From Pelargonium x hortorum (Eukaryota; Streptophyta; Magnoliopsida; Geraniales; Geraniaceae): a stretch of 64,000 nt of DNA. The translations under genes were made by a program, and so were the position numbers. Positions within the stretch are counted from its first letter, which is position 1; the number at the start of each line of letters is the position of its first letter. Of the stretch, positions 1-12,416 are shown one piece after another. Below the pieces are notes generated by a model. The model was not told where the DNA came from, ran no database searches, and was given only the letters and a program-made list of their open reading frames with translations. The stretch covers positions 1 through 64,000 of the forward strand of contig JAYMTJ010000036.1 in NCBI GenBank assembly GCA_036897525.1, in the 5' to 3' direction.

Positions 1-960
1 CACCTTTTTAGGAAGGGCTTGGCTCGAACGAAGTGAAGAGGAAGGGAAGACATTTCAAAAAAAGAAAAAAGGAGGAGTTCCGGTTGACGAAAAGAATCTA
101 ATCTCTTAAAAAAAGCAGAGTGTGAGTCCTAGCTATTTAACGATTTAATAACATACCGTGAGTGTAGGAGCCGAGATTAATAACCCGTATAACTGATAAA
201 AGTCTTTATATAAAGAATATAAAAGCGCGAATATAGGGAGATTCCAATAGATTAAATTAACAAATATGTAACATTGAGCGAAAGGGGATGGACTCTGTTT
301 TATTTACTTGGCTTATCCCCTAAACTAAGCATTTTCCGATATATATATATTGGTCAAAGAGATCCCTTCGAGAACAAATCACTCTTAAATTCCTTGTTTA
401 GGAACTCTAGGAATAGTCAATTCTTCTAGTCTAGTCAGTGTAAATCTTATGACTGCAAAGCAAAGGAGGATAACTCATTCTAATTCTATGGGATCTCTTT
501 ATCTTATCCTGGAATTTACTAGTTTAGGTCTGTAGCAATTTAAAAAAAGGGAAGTTCATTCTTTAGTTGATTGGCAGGCACCTATTTTTCTTGTAAGTGC
601 TTTCTAGTATCTCTAGTTTTAGCCGATGGTAGTTCATATTTAGATAGCTATGCTGTTTCTAGTCTGTGTTTTGGGATTTCAGGAGATAAAGAAAGATAAT
701 GTTTTCTGGGTCTTAAAAGTGCAACGTTAACTATTTGACTGGTTTAAGAGGATATAAGGCCAGCTTTCCTGGTTAAGGTAGGATCTAAGATAGTACATTT
801 CATTTGGTCTGAGATCTTGGACAGGATAGCTAAGATTTCAAGGACAGCTTTCATTAGAGTTGGATTCCTCAATTGACAGAGAATTCTGGTTTAGGAATAT
901 TTCCTAATGGGGCTTTTGTAGCTAGGAGTTATTGTTCTATAGTCGTTATTAGTTATATAA

Positions 961-1000
961 TAGTGCGATTTGAACCAAAGCTAACAAGTAAGTTCCCGCT
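961..1000 (-). pseudogene. tRNA T-arm-like relic (half element)
   Basis: On the minus strand the word GGTTCAAATCGCACTA reads like a tRNA T-loop followed by the start of a 3' acceptor. The same 16 bases recur at 49164-49179, where a D-arm-like word is also present. No D-arm or anticodon arm is visible here, so at most this is a 3' half. It could be chance, but the exact match to the other site makes common origin plausible. Confidence 0.2.
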
Positions 1001-1481
1001 TTGATTGAAGAAATAAATGAAAGGATTTTCTTTTTTGAATAGGGCAAAGTAATGCAGTAAGTATAACTAACTCCTAACAAAGACTATCTTTGCTATCAAG
1101 ACTAAAATAGGTATAGGTCAGACTCCTAAGAAGAGTAGTATAGCTAATACAAATACGAAACCTAGAGCGAAAAAGCAAATAAAACCAGTTCAATACTAAA
1201 CTAAAACTAGACTTGAGTTGTTCCGAGGGGTTGTTGCAGTACACTTAGGCGAGCCTTCTTTAAGAAAAGAATTGTAAAGGTCAACTCTGTTAGATTCTCT
1301 AATTTGTAATAAAGCATACCCTGTTTCTAAAAATAACCTTCCGTAGAGAATAATATTTTGTACGAAAAGTTTGAGTATCTTATAGTATCCGCACTATAGT
1401 ACAGTTACTTGCGTTCTTTTTGTACCGTACAGCTTAGCTCAAGATGCTTTTCCAAACTACACAGAGTTATTATCTGAGAAT

Positions 1482-1496
1482 ATAGGGGACCCCTAT
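1482..1496. repeat. GC-centred palindrome
   Basis: ATAGGGG-A-CCCCTAT forms perfect 7-bp arms around one base. It is one of several short symmetrical words with a GC core in the AT-rich sequence; others are at 4839-4850, 25697-25714, 30006-30024 and 33574-33590. Confidence 0.6.
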
Positions 1497-4400
1497 TGAA
1501 GACCTTAATTCAATTTTCTTTTATCTATCTGGTAACAAACACTTTGATACTAACGGTATATAAAAGCTCAAAGAACTCTCCTGATACTCAAGACTTGTAT
1601 TATCTAACTCTTATAAAAGTTAGTACTAAATAAGGGAAACCCTTCAAGTTCAAGGAGCGCTCTCCTTAATAGTAAATGGAATTGACTCCTTCTTGCCGAC
1701 TAGCATACTCTCTTGTTACAGGTATATACTAGACTCTTCTCTTAGATAAAACAGTGTACCTTTTGTCATACTAAGTCATAGCTTTCTATATAAAATAAAG
1801 AGGAGAAACTTTCCTTTTGTAGAATTCTTGTACAGTTATTAAGAGCTTTTAATCCGCAGGCTGATCATATAAATTTAGAAATTCTGATGCTTTATCTGGA
1901 GCCCCTTAACTACTGTTTATACGCCCTTGCAAGAAGCCCCTAAATTACCATATAATGTAAAATCTTTGTCTAAAAAACCTTAAAAAAACTTCTCCAATCT
2001 CTAACCCGTAGGAGGAATTCTATTTTATTTAAGAGCCTTCCGGTTTAGAATGAATTCTCGGGATAAGCTATACTATAAGGGGTTGTCTGTTTTTTTCTAT
2101 TCTACGTAAAAGAGACTTATTCCTACATCTTTTTACTAAGGTATTTTGCGTAGGGGGCTCCTCAAAGATTTAGAGAAGATACAGATACTGTAAAACGGGT
2201 TTTCGACTAGCGTTAAATCTCCGATAAATTAAGAAAGATAGAGTTTAGAGTATTTCCGGTTTTAGCCTTAGTTTACCGTTTTCATTTCTGGATTAGAGGC
2301 TGACAAAGGTAAACTACCCTTCGAAAGAGGGGACTCCTTACCTTTTTAGTTAGAAAGATAGCACTGCGACTTTTCTTCATTTACCAGAAACCCATTACTT
2401 TAGTTCTACATACCCCCTTCTTAACCAAAACCTATGGATTTCATTCCTTCACTTTTTTTGTCGTGGGCTTTCTTTAACCTGCCTTACCTAACTCGGATTT
2501 CCATTCCAGGTTAATATTAATAGGATCTCTTCAAAAGGGAAAGCAACTATTAGCTTAGCAATGCGAAAAAAGGTATATCCTTTATAAAAGTTGGCGCTGT
2601 AATTATACGTTACTCTCTCCTTAGTCGAAAAAATACCAGGGCCTTTTGAGTGTCTGATCTGAATAGACTAGTTAGAAAACCGGTTTAGACTTTAGACTTA
2701 GAGAGGAAATAAGGGGCTAAAAGTGTCTCGTAATATTACAGTTTTCTTCTCATTTTGCGGGATTCCCCGTTTACAATTGCAACAGAGGTTTACCTAAGAC
2801 GCGATTCCAAAGACTTATGACAAATCCCCCTTGAATATCCTCCAAAACTGTCCAAGGGAGCCCTTAAAGAAATCTTATCTCCTGCTGCATAGCTCAAAAG
2901 CAACAAGTACCAAAATGAAGTCATTAGGAGAATACCTAAAACTTCTTACTACTCTACTCGTAGCTTGATTCACCAAAAATCCTTTATACAATATCTCAAA
3001 AGGGTTAACTCCTCGGGTTCGTAATCTCTTTAATTAAAGAACCCTTTCTATTCTGTAGGAATATCGCGCCCGTAATACCTATCTTCAAAGAAACGTTAAA
3101 GCTTTACCTATTTTATCTAAATTAAGAAAACACAGGAATCTCCTCGTAATATAATACCCGAGGCAATAGCTTGCTAGCAAATCCTTATAAGAAGCTCTTA
3201 TAAATAAAGGAGTACCGCAACAATATCTTAATTTCGTAGTTGTAACATAACTCTTAGTAATGAAATGGAGATTTCAGTCAAAAGCTAACTGCACGAAGGG
3301 AAGACCGAAGGCTTACGCGTAAAAGTTCAAAAGCCTAAACTTCTCAGTATACCTAGACCTTTTTTCTTTATATATAAAGGAAGGGGAAATAAATAGAAAA
3401 TTAGGTAAAGTACTTGTTATCTCAGCTATACTATAACCCTCAAAAAGAAAAGATGCTAGCCAAGAATTATTCACAAAACTCAGGTACTCTTTACTTTAAT
3501 GTGACACAAATTTCTACTTTAGATTAGTAGCGCTATAATGCAGTAAAATTCTCAACTAATAGAAAAGTGCTAGCCAAGAGGCTTCTGTCAGTTTCCGGGT
3601 TTCTTACAAGTGAGACATCGTGTGAAATTGGCATGTATTCTTAAGAGGTTTTCTCGTTATAGGGCGGACCACTTCGTGTACTGTAGAGAATGTATCTGAA
3701 TTAGAGGCTTTCTAAGTTCCTAAAAGTTTACTATTATATCTTGGAGTAAGAAGCTAAAGTGTACGAAACTCCTATTGCTATCTCCTAAAGAGGTTCCATT
3801 GACAAATGAAAGTTTAGAATTAAGCCTTTACTTTAACCAAGAGTAGGAAACAACCTCTTACTTTTAGTATTGCACTCGTTTAGTTAGGAAAGCAAGAACC
3901 GGAAAAGGGGTCCTTATACTTATACTTGTATTTTCCTATGTTTTTTATTCCTTATAATAAAGAATATCCGGGGTTCCCCCTTATACAGATACACGTAATT
4001 CATGAGTTCAACACCTATCTTATAGTAGTACTAGAATAGACAGAGTTCCTTAGACTATCTTCTATACAAGGAATATACTTTTAAGGATGCAGTAAGGTAA
4101 AAAGGTTCTCCCTAACACTATTAAAAAAAGGCTAATAAAAGGAGTAACCCTTTTTTTGACAGTTATCTAGCGCTGAACTTCCTCCCCTCTTTGCCTTTAT
4201 ATATAAACACCTCTATACCGGGTTCTATATATTCTATATATTTTTCTTACTTGAAGTTCTAAGCTACTTGCCTAACCTGAAAATGTTAGAGTCGCTTTTA
4301 CGGACCTGGGTTAAATCTCAAGTATGAATTCGAATATTGTAAAAGTCTCGGGTTTCCCGTAATAAGTGTATCCGCCTACAAGTCGAACAAACAAGAATTT

Positions 4401-4838
4401 ATAGGCGTAAAGTAAAAACAACCTCGGTATTAATAAAGAAAATAGTCTTCCTACTGAGCTCTCTTTCTGCTAAAAAATTCCTTTATGGTAAAAGAACAGC
4501 TTTTTGGTGATGTTGTTCTTAATATAATTAATGTTCTCCCTATTTTCCATATCCAAGATTAGGATTTCTTACTTTCTTCTGTAGTTAATTTCATAATAAA
4601 GATCGGTAAACTAAAAACAAGGCTCCTCTTTTTTGGCTATCTGAAAGAGCGGATAGAAGCTATGTATTGTATAAATTGACTTTGATTTATTTGAGCTCTA
4701 TCGACTCTAAATTTGCTACACTTTTAGTAATTGAAGTTTTCTTATAGAGCCCTTAGGCAATTGTCTCTTGGAGCACAAAGTAATTGAAGGGGATATAAGG
4801 TTAAGATGAGGCTGGTTTTCCTTTATATATTTGTTTGT

Positions 4839-4850
4839 AAGGAATTCCTT
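4839..4850. repeat. GC-centred palindrome
   Basis: AAGGAATTCCTT is a perfect 12-bp palindrome in AT-rich spacer. It is short enough to be chance alone, and is listed because it belongs to the wider set of GC-flanked symmetrical words in this window. Confidence 0.5.
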
Positions 4851-4970
4851 TGGGTTAAAGCGAGAATTCTCGGAGTTAGTAAAACAAGGCAAGTTTACTT
4901 GATCTATCCCCAACTTGCGTTGCCTAACTAAAAACTAGATCTTCCCTCAGAGTATAATACCAGGATAGAA

Positions 4971-5029
4971 CTAGAAGACTATGAGTCTTTTCTTTGTAAT
5001 ATTTGTAGCTACTCTATTTAGTCTTCTAG
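4971..5029. repeat. Inverted repeat, 11-bp arms
   Basis: CTAGAAGACTA (4971-4981) and TAGTCTTCTAG (5019-5029) are exact reverse complements separated by 37 bases. As RNA this would give an 11-bp stem with a large loop. No gene is adjacent, so a role as terminator or RNA 3'-end stabiliser cannot be claimed. Confidence 0.6.
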
Positions 5030-7647
5030 CCTAGACCTTTTTGGTATCTATTAGTATTCTATTATAGTTATAAGGTTCTTCGTTTAGGTTTAGTTTGAGA
5101 AAGAATATAGGAAAGCCTTAAGTATTGTAAGCGGCTTATTAAAGGTTGTGTTTTAAAAGTCCCCATAAGTAAGAAGAAAGCGTTCCACAATGAGTATCCG
5201 AATAGGGACTCATTCATATCAATTCTACTTTATAAGCGCTTTTGATGCCAATTATACATATCACCTAAGTGCCAAAATAAAGACTCAACTAGCTTTAGCT
5301 TTCTCCAACCTTTCGTAAATTTATCTAAAGTACCACAGAACTACGGCTATAACTTATTACCCTTAGGGATGCCCTATAATTATAATTAGACTAAAAATTT
5401 TATATAAAGATGGAATAATATCTCAAGAAGCTCTACACAAAGAGTCCACAAATAAAATAAGTTGGGAATATTTTAATTATCCAGGCTTGGGTCTACCCCC
5501 CGGGGTCTATATATATATCTAGAATTCAAGTATAATTTTGTCTAGTTGGCAAAAGATACATACAAATAATCCTTTTAATGGCAGCTTTAGAGTCTCGGTT
5601 TAGTTCCTTTTTTTGGTCTAGTGAATCTTGATTGTAGAAGCCTATGCTATGCTCTTGAGATTCTAAAATAAAAAGATTTTTTTTGATGTCGGTTAGTCGT
5701 ACTTAGTTGTTTTTGGAGCTTTTACTCCTACCCATATACTGCATAAATTCCAAGGATACCCGATAAAATTCGTAAATTTTGAAGACATAAGTCAAATCAA
5801 TCCTCCTTTCATTATGACAAGCTTTTGTCTCAGACATTTTGATTTTCTGAACAAGATTAGCAGGAAACCCTACACCAAGCAAAAGTTGAATTTCCTAGAA
5901 GAGGCTCCTACTCGTATTCAACATGGGCTTATAAAGTCAGTTTTTTTCTTGATATAATCAGGTTTCATAAAAAAACCAAACTAATATAAAACCTGGCGCC
6001 CAAACAAAGGTGCCGGTGCCTTCACTACAACAAACAAACAAGACACAAAAAAAAACATGCTTGTTACAAAAGAAGACTTTTTGGCAAATAGTAGTTAGTA
6101 CAGGTGCTTTTACTACTTTAATACGGCCTATTAAAATCTTTCTAAGCTCTCCTTCTAGAGTCTAAGCTTTCCTTAAGTTGAGAGCTTTTCTGATTACAAA
6201 GATTTGGGATATATCTACAAATGGATACCCAAACAAACCCCTATTCAAGCTAACTGCTACATAGAAAGTATACTATAGAAATAACTAGACATCGATGATT
6301 AGGACAAGTTTCAAATAATACTACTTAAGGAAAATCTCCTAATGAGAATTTTTTTAGGAGAGCGGACTGATAATGTGATAGCACGAAAAGACTGTAATTA
6401 TTAAGAGATCTCAGAGCATATAGTTGATATAGCTAATTAGGATTCACTGCTATTACACCTAGAACAAAAAACCAAATAAGAGAGTTGTCCCTGAGGAAAC
6501 CCAGAGTCTAACTACACCAGATCCCTATTTATAGAAGAAAACTTGTATTAATTCGTATTTAATTAATTAGTATAGATATACTTTTCTTATCAAATTGACT
6601 AGAATATAGGGCTTCTTTCTTTTATTATGAAAACATTCTTTTTATTATTGGCAAGATCCTTCATTTTTAGAATGGATTTCCTTAAATTGCCATATACTCT
6701 AGAGCGCTCTACTAAGACTCTGAAAAATAGACTATACCAGGTTTCGTGTTCTAAATTTTAAGAAAGGTAAGAAAGGTGCTAATTAAGTAAACAGGTTTAA
6801 TAGAATATATATTTAAAACCTCGAGCTTTTTTCGAACGTGTATCCGGGTTTTTTAGCCTTTTCTGGTTTATAGATTAGCAGTAACACAAAATTGAAATTT
6901 TTTTTATAGCATCCTGCCTCTTGAACTAAGACGGATACATTCCGGGAAAGGGCCTTTAAAGCATTTAGCTAGCTGAATTTGTAGAGCACAGCACCTACAG
7001 CTCAAGTTAATACTAATAAAAAAAAAAGGTAAACTGCTCGTTTTTTAAAAGGCTATGTTTAGCAAAGCTATTCCCAACATAAGGATATAGAGTTTTTAAT
7101 AACTAAGTAATTAGCCTAAAATAGGAGTAGGTTCAAAATAGAATCTGCCAAAATTCGAACACTAAATCACTTATATAGATAATTCGTTCTTTTTATATCT
7201 TACATTACGTAATTTGTAATAATAAGTTCAAGTGAATACGAATTAGTTCTTATCCTAAGCATAAAGATTTCCTTTTGATTAATTTGTGAAAAGTTAGACT
7301 CCTCTGGGAATCCAACAAGCTTGAACTTCTAGACTAAAGGAAAGGAGAATCCCTGGTTTTATAGCGTATCTTTATCTGCGAATTTCTTAAGCTTTACTTT
7401 TGAATTTGTAAGGGTTTATTCTAAACTAGGAATCCAAAGAAACTTTGTAATAATAGTTCTAAGCGAGGAGAGGAGCCCTTTATTGTATTAAATAAAGACG
7501 GGTTTATGCTAGTTAAATTCCTTTTAACTATAAACAAATCCCGTTCAGTTCAGGATTTGTATCTAAGGCTAGCACTTTCGAGTATGCTTTAGACTTAACA
7601 AATGCTAAATTAATCAGTCGAGTAGTGCCCTAATAAGAGTTTTTAGA

Positions 7648-7666
7648 GGGGGTATACCATCCCCCC
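7648..7666. repeat. G5/C6 hairpin at island edge
   Basis: GGGGG (7648-7652) faces CCCCCC (7661-7666) over an 8-base loop, giving a 5-bp all-GC stem in AT-rich DNA. It lies about 80 bases before the composition change near 7740. Whether it relates to the junction is unknown. Confidence 0.4.
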
Positions 7667-7740
7667 GATTTTTTCTAGATATTAAAGGGCCGGAAAGAGT
7701 CCTTGCAAGCAAAGCGTAAACTAAATTCGAAAGAATAATA

Positions 7741-10700
7741 ATCTTAACACCAGAATTTCTTAAACACCTTCTTCTGCACTAGCTATTGGGACCGCTTCCA
7801 TTACATTAACAACTCCTACTCTCAACTGTACTTCCCTTGGTCTACTTACAAGCTGCTACACCACAAGGCTCCTACTTCCACCAGTACAGGATCCCCCGCT
7901 AGCCAGTTCCCAACCGACCACCTGTACCTAGCCAGTTCCCTTTTTGGAGGTTCAGTGCTAGTTTCCATCTATCCCCTTTCAGTGCTAGGGGTTCTCCCTA
8001 TCTCTTTAGCCCCACTGCCAAATTCATGTGTTCTTCCTATGGCTATTTCCAGGCCTTTTTAGGCCAGTTCACAACGGGGCTACCGGTGAATTTGCTTTTA
8101 AGCAAAAGAGAATGCCCAGGAGAAGGCCCTGAAGTAGCAGTGTCAGAGCCTTTTATTAATGATTTACGAAATATGGCTGTGAATCCCAACCTCTGAGAGG
8201 GGGATCCACTAGATGGAACCAACATATAAATAAATGTCCTGGTATTCCACATTCCTAGTTGTATCATTGAGGAGAGTTGATTCATGTTACTATTGATGGC
8301 AATTACTGACTAATTGGCTGACTAATCAAGGAACAACGGAACATGCCATGCTATGAAGGAGATCGCTTCTATGATCGATGTATGACCAGCAAAACTCATG
8401 CAAATGAACTTGGACCCTGCCCCTACTATGGGAGGGAGTTCCGAAACGGGCATTCTAGGAGATTTAGCCAATTGTAAAAGTGTCCTCGTCTCCAGTCTCA
8501 TACCTCTTGTGATGGTACTACATTTCGCATGTACTTTCTTTTTACCTCACCTACCGCCCATGCCTGAGGGCTTTGAAGAAGCTTCTGGTCACATACTCGT
8601 TTTCACACATACGTTTTGAAAAGTTTTCGACGAAACGGCAACTCTTGCTCAATTGGGTATTATAGGTAAAAAGCTTAATCAGGGGTATTAGGACAAAAGA
8701 AATCTGTGACTGAGATGCCGACATTGATGAATCGAACCTATAGCAATGCCGCTCTCCTTGCCCTACCATCCGCCCTTAGTCAGCTAACCAAGAATCAAAG
8801 GAATTTGCCCTTTCATCCGGATTTCCCTTCTGAGATTGGTTTTCCCTCCCTGACTCTGGGCTGGATCGATATCTTGGTCCATGGGCCCATTCTCAATTAG
8901 TCTTCCTGGACTATGTTTCTTACCCACCCCTGCTAGCAAAAAAAAAAGAGCTTTTCGGGCAGCGAGTCACATGTTGGAATGTCAGGATGTGGAATTGAGT
9001 TATTGAGATTAGATTAGTGATTAGTCACACCTACTACCGGCACAAGCAAGAGGGAATCTCTAAAGCCTACTTCATCTCTCTGATCTTTTTGTTGCTGAGG
9101 AGGAGTTCCCTCACTACGAAAGGTGTCCCATGGATGGACGAATCTGATTTCTAATTCGACCGGAAACTCTAAGGGCATTAGCTTCACTTCTTACCATGGC
9201 TATATAAACTAATAAGGTTTAGTAGAAAGACCGCATAGATGTGTGCTTGCTGCTGTATGCTGAATAAAGTGGTCCCGGAAATAAGTGCGTACTTAGTTTA
9301 GTGCAATTTACTGGGTTCCTTAGCAGGCTATGCAATTGTTCAGTACATGCATGAGGCTCAACACGGGTAGGCTTAAGGCTTACCTTAGCTTAGCGGGCTC
9401 TCGCCCTAGATACCTCGTAGCCCGTAGTCGCTAATACTGGCTACGGGGGTAGGATTTCGCATCTATGGTCAATCAATAGGTCCTTTTTGACCTTCTTTTC
9501 CGTCCGACATTGCCTGGGGCTTGGCACGGAACTTTCATAACCTGCTGGATCAACCAGAACTGAGACGGAAGCCTTGAGTCTAAAAACCTCATAACTTTTT
9601 CTAGTGATGCTGCTTAAACTCGCTCTCTAGGATCTATGTTTAACCCTAGTTGAGGAATTTTCTACCAAACCAACACTCTTCGATCTGATCTATAAGATAA
9701 GGTTCATGTTTTCTCTTTTGCATTCCAGAAGGTCAAAGAAGAAGAGAACAGGAAGAATTCAAGTGAGTGAATCCTCCTATCAACTAGACTATTACGAAAT
9801 AGCGTATAGAAAGATAAAGGATTCGTCTTTCTCGCGGGTGTGGATTGATGCACAGAATAAGTTATTTTCTCCCATGCTGTGGTCAACAAACAACCTTGAA
9901 CACTTATCAGTTGTTTAACATTACATTTAGGACAAAAAACAAAGAATGAATACGAAATAACCCAACAACCGTACAGAAGCAAGAAAGGGAAGAGCTAGTC
10001 TTGAAGCTTGAAGAGGTTCTACCTACGCTGATTTCAACTTCTTCCTGGGAACCCAGATTGATGGCTTACTATACCGGCCTACTAGGCTAGGATAGGCTGG
10101 ATTCTGATTCGGGTCGCCCATTAGCCTAGCAACTACCTATTTCTTAGCCACTCGGGAGCTCAGAAAACCTTGGATCATTCCCATAACAGGAATAGCGGGA
10201 CGATTAGCAACTAAAGAGGAATGTTCACAAGAAGTTAGTAGTGAGTGTTGAAGCCGATTGCTTGACTTGAAAGCCTTTCTTTTACCTTTGACCGAAGACG
10301 CGACATTGCCCTTTCCTTTTTTGACTTGCTTTCGGGCATGGACCGTAACCCCATAACTATAGGGGGCACAAACCGAAAGACCATAGGACGGGGGTCAAGA
10401 ACGAAGGGAAGTCACAACTTAAGCCGCAGGGGCGAGTTGCTTCATGGGCGATACAGGAACGAGTCGATACAGCAAAGAGTGGAGGGCCAGTGAGCTAGGA
10501 TTTGAGACAAGATCGTTGAATCTAGTGCAAGTAATTTATCCCAAAGGGGATTACCGCTTGGGTCTCTCGTTTTAGTAAATTCCCAGTGGGTTCTACTATT
10601 TATATTAGATCTGATCTTTTTCTCCTCCTTTGAATCTTTGACTCAGTCAGCTCTATGCCTTTGTCTTGGAGCAAGAAGAGGAGCAAACTTCCTTCCTTCA

Positions 10701-12416
10701 CATTCTTCCGCTGGTCCGAGCTACTTACTTTACGGCTCGTGAACAAACTATCTCTGATCCGTACTTCTCTTCTACAGAGTGACTGTAATGGTCTATCAAC
10801 CTGAAAATTGGAGTTGCGCCTTGGTCAGCAGGGAAAGAGAGGGCTCAAAACCTTGAATTGGAAGGTCGACTGGCTTTTCTAATCTATGCCCACTATCAGA
10901 GTCAGCAACCTTTGAGAATAAGGAGTCCCGAACTTTAGGATTCGAATTGAATTCCTGGGCCGATTATAATGCTGATTAAGCGAATTTCCTATAGATTGAG
11001 TACCCATCATACCGAAAACTAGTGAAGTGATCCAAATAGTAACTTACAACTTGGCCTAATAAAAGAAGTCAAGTTGCTCGCAACTTGAGTTGATTCGGAC
11101 TTCTCCCTTCCTTGGCTTGAAAGCAGAGGGGAAAGAACTGGATCTCTTATCCTTAGACCTAGAACCCGCTTTCTTGCCTAAGATGCCGCCTAAAAGACTT
11201 TGATTTCTGGCCGCGGATAGTCAATCAATATGAATCGCAGGAATGATAAAAGAAAAAAGGGGAGGTTGTTCTTTTTCTATATTAGCTTCTACCTATCCTT
11301 ATACCCCCCAGGAAAGAGAAAAGACCTGATCTGAAAGGGACGATGTGACTCGACTGAAAGGAGAGGGATGAAGTGAACAACATATAAGAGATATACCACA
11401 GATACCATTTTAACCAGAGCTGAAACCTTTGAATTACCCGATACTGATTTCACTCCATAAGACATCGACTCACTAGCTGCTTTTAGAGCAGACTAAGAAT
11501 CAGGTACGGAAGGAAGTCAAGGTGAAGCAGGCTTTCTATCTTCTTTGGAAAGATGGGCCCTGGAGCCTGGGATCCGGCTGACGTATAGGCCTATGCACTT
11601 ACATTATGAAATGAATGGCTGCGACAAGTTAGGACTTGATCGAGGGATCAATTGACTCCGGAACATAAAGTAAGAAGACCGGAACCCCGTGTGGACTATA
11701 AACCAACAAAAAGCAAATTGATTGCTTCGGGGGAGATTCGCTGCAGCTAGATTGCTCTCTTGATGCTCGATTCCTCAGTCGGAGGGAGGGGGATAGCGAA
11801 TGTGGGTTCGAGGGGCCCAGATGAAGCAAATGCATAAGGAAAGTATGGTTCGGTTAGCTTTTTTGTCGAGTAAGGGATGCGCACTTCTTTCTTTCATTCA
11901 GGTGGTTCAGCTCGTAAAACTAATCAAGGGATCAATCCGGGAGGGAGTCATGTGAGCAGTTCTGAACATTACACCTTGTAGAACTTTAGTAAGGGAACCT
12001 CTGATAGCCCCAGTGAAAGATACTGCTCAACCTTGACTGGACTGCCATAACAATTGATGGGTAGGAGCCTACTCTAACTAAGAGCAGCTTCTCCTCCACC
12101 GGAACCTGGTTCCGATGCTTGCTAGGACCAGGAGATGAGAGATTTGAGAAGGGCTTTTCACACCTCAGAAAGCAGATAAAGCTAGCTCATTCAAACCAAA
12201 CAAGAACTTCTTATCAAAAGCAACCATCCCCTTTCACTGGCACAACACAAGCAAAGAGGGAAAGAAGCAATCTACACGGATAGAATTGCTCGCCACTGAA
12301 TAGCAAAGAAAGGAAGTCAGTTTACATATATTTGAATGTTACGCCCAAAAGGCAGTCCCATTAGGTTAGGAATCATCGGAATCAGCTTCAAGCTCAAGCC
12401 CCACTACTTTTTTTTT
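7741..12416. other. GC-richer island, left part: plant-mitochondrial-type spacer
   Basis: GC rises to nearly half in sample lines and the style (mixed purine and pyrimidine tracts, words such as CTTTCTTT and GAAAG) is that of plant mitochondrial intergenic DNA. I recognise no gene. Small direct repeats occur at the start: CTAGCCAGTTCC twice and TTCAGTGCTA twice between about 7890 and 7990. Open frames of 64 to 92 codons at 8043-8285 (-), 8398-8619 (+), 8706-8900 (+), 9704-9982 (-) and 11629-11835 (-) resemble no protein I know and are of chance length. A 7-bp hairpin lies at 9421-9447. Confidence 0.55.
9421..9447. repeat. Hairpin-forming inverted repeat
   Basis: CCCGTAG (9421-9427) and CTACGGG (9441-9447) form a perfect 7-bp stem with a 13-base loop. 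In plant mitochondria stem-loops often mark transcript 3' ends, but no gene is recognised upstream on either strand, so function is open. Confidence 0.45.

Larger units (their letters stand above)
1..7740. other. AT-rich gene-free spacer
   Basis: I see no gene in this stretch. Composition is about one-third GC by hand count of sample lines, and every frame is densely interrupted by stops. It holds small symmetrical words (1482-1496, 4839-4850), an 11-bp inverted repeat (4971-5029), a G5/C6 hairpin at 7648-7666 and a half tRNA-like word near 961-976, which repeats 16 bases found at 49164-49179. A 65-codon frame at 4716-4913 is of chance length. The composition changes clearly near 7740, where a GC-richer island begins. 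Confidence 0.7.

Noticed and set aside
8043-8900. Cluster of 64-80 codon frames considered as possible ccmF or mttB pieces
   Set aside because: No conserved motif of those families is present.
9704-9982. Overlapping plus and minus frames (70 and 92 codons) in the GC-richer island
   Set aside because: Tested mentally against mitochondrial rps and rpl genes, matR, ccmF and plastid ycf genes without a match; overlapping opposite frames suggest chance.
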